From: Bacteroidota bacterium
GTDB taxonomy: Bacteria > Bacteroidota > Bacteroidia > Chitinophagales > LD1
Assembly: GCA_026391075.1 (NCBI GenBank)
Contig: JAPLES010000067.1
Location: forward strand, 1-45,824
Length of the DNA: 45,824 nt
Direction: 5' to 3'
Position 1 is the first letter of the stretch. Each line of letters opens with the position of its first letter. The notes under the pieces are model-generated. The model was not told the DNA's origin. It made no database searches and saw only the letters and a list, made by a program, of their open reading frames with translations. The translations under genes and the position numbers were made by a program. Positions 43,734 to 45,824 of this stretch are shown here, piece by piece.

Positions 43734-44525
43734 TCATCGAACCTTCATTCGTGTAATCATTATTGAAAACAACTTTGGAAAGAAACGTTTCGCCCACACC
43801 GCAAATGCTTCTTTAAACTTCGACACCACAAGTTCTTCTTTCTCTTTTTTAATAGCATCTACTATTTCAATGGCGCATTGTTCCGCGGTTAGTCCATTTG
43901 ATGTGGCTGTATCCATTGTTCCCAATTTTGCCCCACTACCCGTTAATGCATTTACCGAAACATTGGTTTGAATAAAACCCGGACACACTAATAACACCTT
44001 CACTTTGTCTTCATAAACTTCAGCTCGTAACGAATCGAAGAAACCATGCAAAGCATGTTTGCTGGCAGAATAACCACTGCGCCATGGCGAACCAAATTTA
44101 CCAACTGCACTTGTCACCGTAACAAACAGGCCACTCTTCTGCTTTAAAAATTCGGGAAGAACAACTTTAGTCAAAGCAACGGTGCCGAAAAAATTGATTT
44201 CAAAAATTTTACGGTCAACTTCTATAGTAGTATCTTTTGCTAGCGAACGTTGCGAAACGCCTCCGTTGTTAATCAAAACATCGAGCCTTCCGAATTTCTG
44301 AAGCACTTCGTTTTTCTTTGCTTCAAATTCACTTTGTTTTTCTAAATCGAGCGGAAGAATAAAACAGTCACTACCGCACTTAGCTGCCACACGTTCGAGT
44401 TCTTCTTCTCTGCGTGCCGATAGAACAAGCTTCGCCCCTTCTTTAGCTAACTCCACTGCCAGCGCTTCGCCAATGCCCGATGATGCTCCTGTGAGCCATA
44501 CTATTTTTGATTGCAAAGTTTTCAT
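43734..44525 (-). CDS. SDR-family oxidoreductase
   Basis: This is a 263-residue classical short-chain dehydrogenase. It shows the NAD(P) loop TGASSGIGEALA, INNGG, and the catalytic Ser (TVTSAVGKFG), Tyr and Lys (SGYSASKHALHGF). Residues after the core include LVCPGFIQTNVS. The Arg in SARREEEL after the second strand favours NADPH. Substrate unknown. It converges on aroA with 4 bp between the stops; a small AAGGTTC/GAACCTT hairpin overlaps its stop. Confidence 0.93.
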   Translation of the reverse strand: MKTLQSKIVWLTGASSGIGEALAVELAKEGAKLVLSARREEELERVAAKCGSDCFILPLDLEKQSEFEAKKNEVLQKFGRLDVLINNGGVSQRSLAKDTTIEVDRKIFEINFFGTVALTKVVLPEFLKQKSGLFVTVTSAVGKFGSPWRSGYSASKHALHGFFDSLRAEVYEDKVKVLLVCPGFIQTNVSVNALTGSGAKLGTMDTATSNGLTAEQCAIEIVDAIKKEKEELVVSKFKEAFAVWAKRFFPKLFSIMITRMKVR

Positions 44526-44578
44526 AGTGCTAATTAAGCAGATAAAAGATTAACCCTTTAAGTAGGCAGTTGTATGTT

Positions 44579-44621
44579 CCCCTTTTGTTTCATCCAGCTT
44601 GCGGGAAGGGGGTTAGGCGGT
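44579..44621. repeat. dispersed repeat, inverted copy of the folP element
   Basis: Read on the minus strand it gives CCCTTCCCGCAAGCTGGATG then AAACAAAAGGGG, matching 29047-29086 except for one stem base. It lies in the 256-bp gap 44526-44781, which otherwise holds only the rocD upstream region. Confidence 0.8.
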
Positions 44622-44754
44622 GCAACGTTCCTTTAACAAGGTTAGTATGTTTTGCAAACTATATTTTCTAAATATTTTTTTGGCGCAACCAAGTGGTTTT
44701 GACTGCTGTCTTTTACATAATGCTGACCTGCAGAAAGCACCTAAGCAGATTTAC

Positions 44755-44762
44755 TATTTTTG
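44755..44762 (+). promoter_or_regulatory. possible -7 box for the ornithine aminotransferase gene
   Basis: TATTTTTG fits TAnnTTTG, 19 bp before the ATG. No TTG lies at the usual spacing. Confidence 0.4.
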
Positions 44763-44781
44763 AAACGAAAAACATTTTACC

Positions 44782-45824
44782 ATGACAAGCGAAACAATGA
44801 CATCTAAAACCGAACAACTTATTGAAATGGAAGAACGCTACGGAGCGCATAACTATCATCCAATGCCGGTTGTGCTCGACCGCGGTCGCGGAGTTTATCT
44901 TTGGGATATAGAAGGTAAACGTTATTACGATTTTCTTTCGGCTTACTCAGCAGTTAACCAAGGGCATTGCCATCAGTTGCTGGTTGATGTTATGAAAAAA
45001 CAAGCCGAAAAATTGACGCTCACTTCGCGCGCGTTTCATAATTCGGTGCTGGGCGAATACGAAAAATACATTACCGAATACTTTGGTTATGATAAAGTAT
45101 TGCCGATGAACACAGGTGTAGAAGCGGTGGAAACTGCTATAAAACTTGCGCGCAGATGGGCTTATGAAGTAAAAGGTATAAAGGATAAGAAAGCCAAAGT
45201 GATTGTGCCTGAAAATAATTTTCATGGACGCACACTGATGGCTATTTCGGCTTCTACCGACCCATCTAGCTACAAAGGTTTTGGTCCTTTTGTTCCCAAT
45301 TTTGTTCATGTGCCTTATAACGATTTAAAAGCATTGGCTGCGGCATTGGAAGATAAAGATGTTTGCGCTTTTATGGTAGAACCCATTCAGGGCGAAGCGG
45401 GCGTGGTAGTGCCAGATGAAAACTATCTGGCTAAAGCAAAATTTCTCTGTGAGAAAGCGGGTGTGCTATTTATTGCCGATGAAGTGCAAACCGGTTTGGC
45501 ACGCACTGGAAAAATGCTTGCCTGCGACTGGGAAGATGTTCGCCCCGATATTTTGATTCTTGGAAAAGCTTTGAGCGGTGGTATGTTGCCCGTATCTGCT
45601 GTGTTGTGCGATGACCCTATTATGATGAACATTAAACCCGGTGAACACGGCTCTACTTATGGTGGCAATCCGCTGGCGTGCAAAGTGGCTATGGCGGCTC
45701 TGCAAATTATAAAGGATGAAAACCTTGTTTACAATGCCTTTTACCTCGGTAAATATTTCCGTACTGAATTAGAAAAAATAAAACACCCACTCATCAAGCA
45801 AATACGCGGTAAAGGTTTATTAAA
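44782..45824 (+). CDS. rocD: ornithine--oxo-acid aminotransferase, 3' partial
   Basis: The open frame runs to the window edge, so about 348 N-terminal residues are seen (start [20 protein letters not shown]). It is a class III PLP aminotransferase that moves the delta-amino group of ornithine to 2-oxoglutarate. Visible are [70 protein letters not shown], the PLP-binding Asp in [13 protein letters not shown], Lys in [17 protein letters not shown], and [22 protein letters not shown] and NQGHCH point to the ornithine enzyme rather than acetylornithine or GABA enzymes. Confidence 0.94.
   Translation, partial: MTSETMTSKTEQLIEMEERYGAHNYHPMPVVLDRGRGVYLWDIEGKRYYDFLSAYSAVNQGHCHQLLVDVMKKQAEKLTLTSRAFHNSVLGEYEKYITEYFGYDKVLPMNTGVEAVETAIKLARRWAYEVKGIKDKKAKVIVPENNFHGRTLMAISASTDPSSYKGFGPFVPNFVHVPYNDLKALAAALEDKDVCAFMVEPIQGEAGVVVPDENYLAKAKFLCEKAGVLFIADEVQTGLARTGKMLACDWEDVRPDILILGKALSGGMLPVSAVLCDDPIMMNIKPGEHGSTYGGNPLACKVAMAALQIIKDENLVYNAFYLGKYFRTELEKIKHPLIKQIRGKGLL

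Noticed and set aside
43729-43745. AAGGTTC/GAACCTT hairpin between aroA and the SDR gene as a terminator
   Set aside because: The stem is 7 bp with no T tract, and it overlaps the SDR stop codon.

Overview
This window is a chromosomal segment of a Bacteroidota bacterium with about 40% GC and the standard bacterial code (TGA is an ordinary stop, for example at the addA/addB and aroB/aroA overlaps). The evidence is a SprB-repeat protein and a secreted metallopeptidase that both end in type IX secretion (T9SS) sorting domains, an FtsZ and an S16 with long C-terminal extensions, DUF1599 and BT_3928-type genes, and promoters of the Bacteroidota form TTG-N19-TAnnTTTG. I cannot place it below phylum. 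Most of the window is ordinary housekeeping sequence. I saw no phage, CRISPR array, insertion sequence or rRNA gene, and I did not recognise a tRNA.

Layout. 1-1.8 kb: two outer-membrane beta-barrel genes, the first cut by the window edge and the second interrupted by an in-frame TGA, then a small secreted protein. 1.8-6.2 kb: a transaldolase-family aldolase, the SRP RNA, a TPR protein, clpP, a four-helix membrane protein, miaE and a DoxX-like protein. 6.2-9.3 kb: the large SprB-repeat T9SS protein. 9.4-11.3 kb: rpsP-rimM-trmD behind a clear promoter. 11.4-19.2 kb (minus): ftsZ without its usual dcw neighbours, and the overlapping addA-addB pair. 19.5-25.7 kb (minus): a two-component system, a thiolase, a frameshifted coiled-coil membrane protein and a conserved protein of unknown function. 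25.9-31.5 kb: a CWC protein, the BT_3928-DUF1599 pair, folP, flavodoxin and an S41 protease. 31.6-39.2 kb: leuS, a nucleoside phosphorylase, the T9SS metallopeptidase, an EamA transporter and ribD. 39.3-43.7 kb: a plus-strand run prmC, unknown, TonB-like, aroB, aroA. The window closes with an SDR and the 5' part of an ornithine aminotransferase gene.

The most unusual signal is a set of short dispersed repeats (small hairpins and tandem words) that lie not only between genes but inside essential reading frames without breaking them: twice in leuS, once each in aroB and prmC. They also form the last codons of folP and of the nucleoside phosphorylase. One family, with core CCCGC..GCGGGATGAAACAAAA, occurs three times here: inside leuS, at the end of folP, and between the SDR and the aminotransferase gene. 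This resembles the protein-coding palindromic elements known in Rickettsia. Two genes carry single lesions (a TGA and a one-base shift) that could be real or assembly errors.
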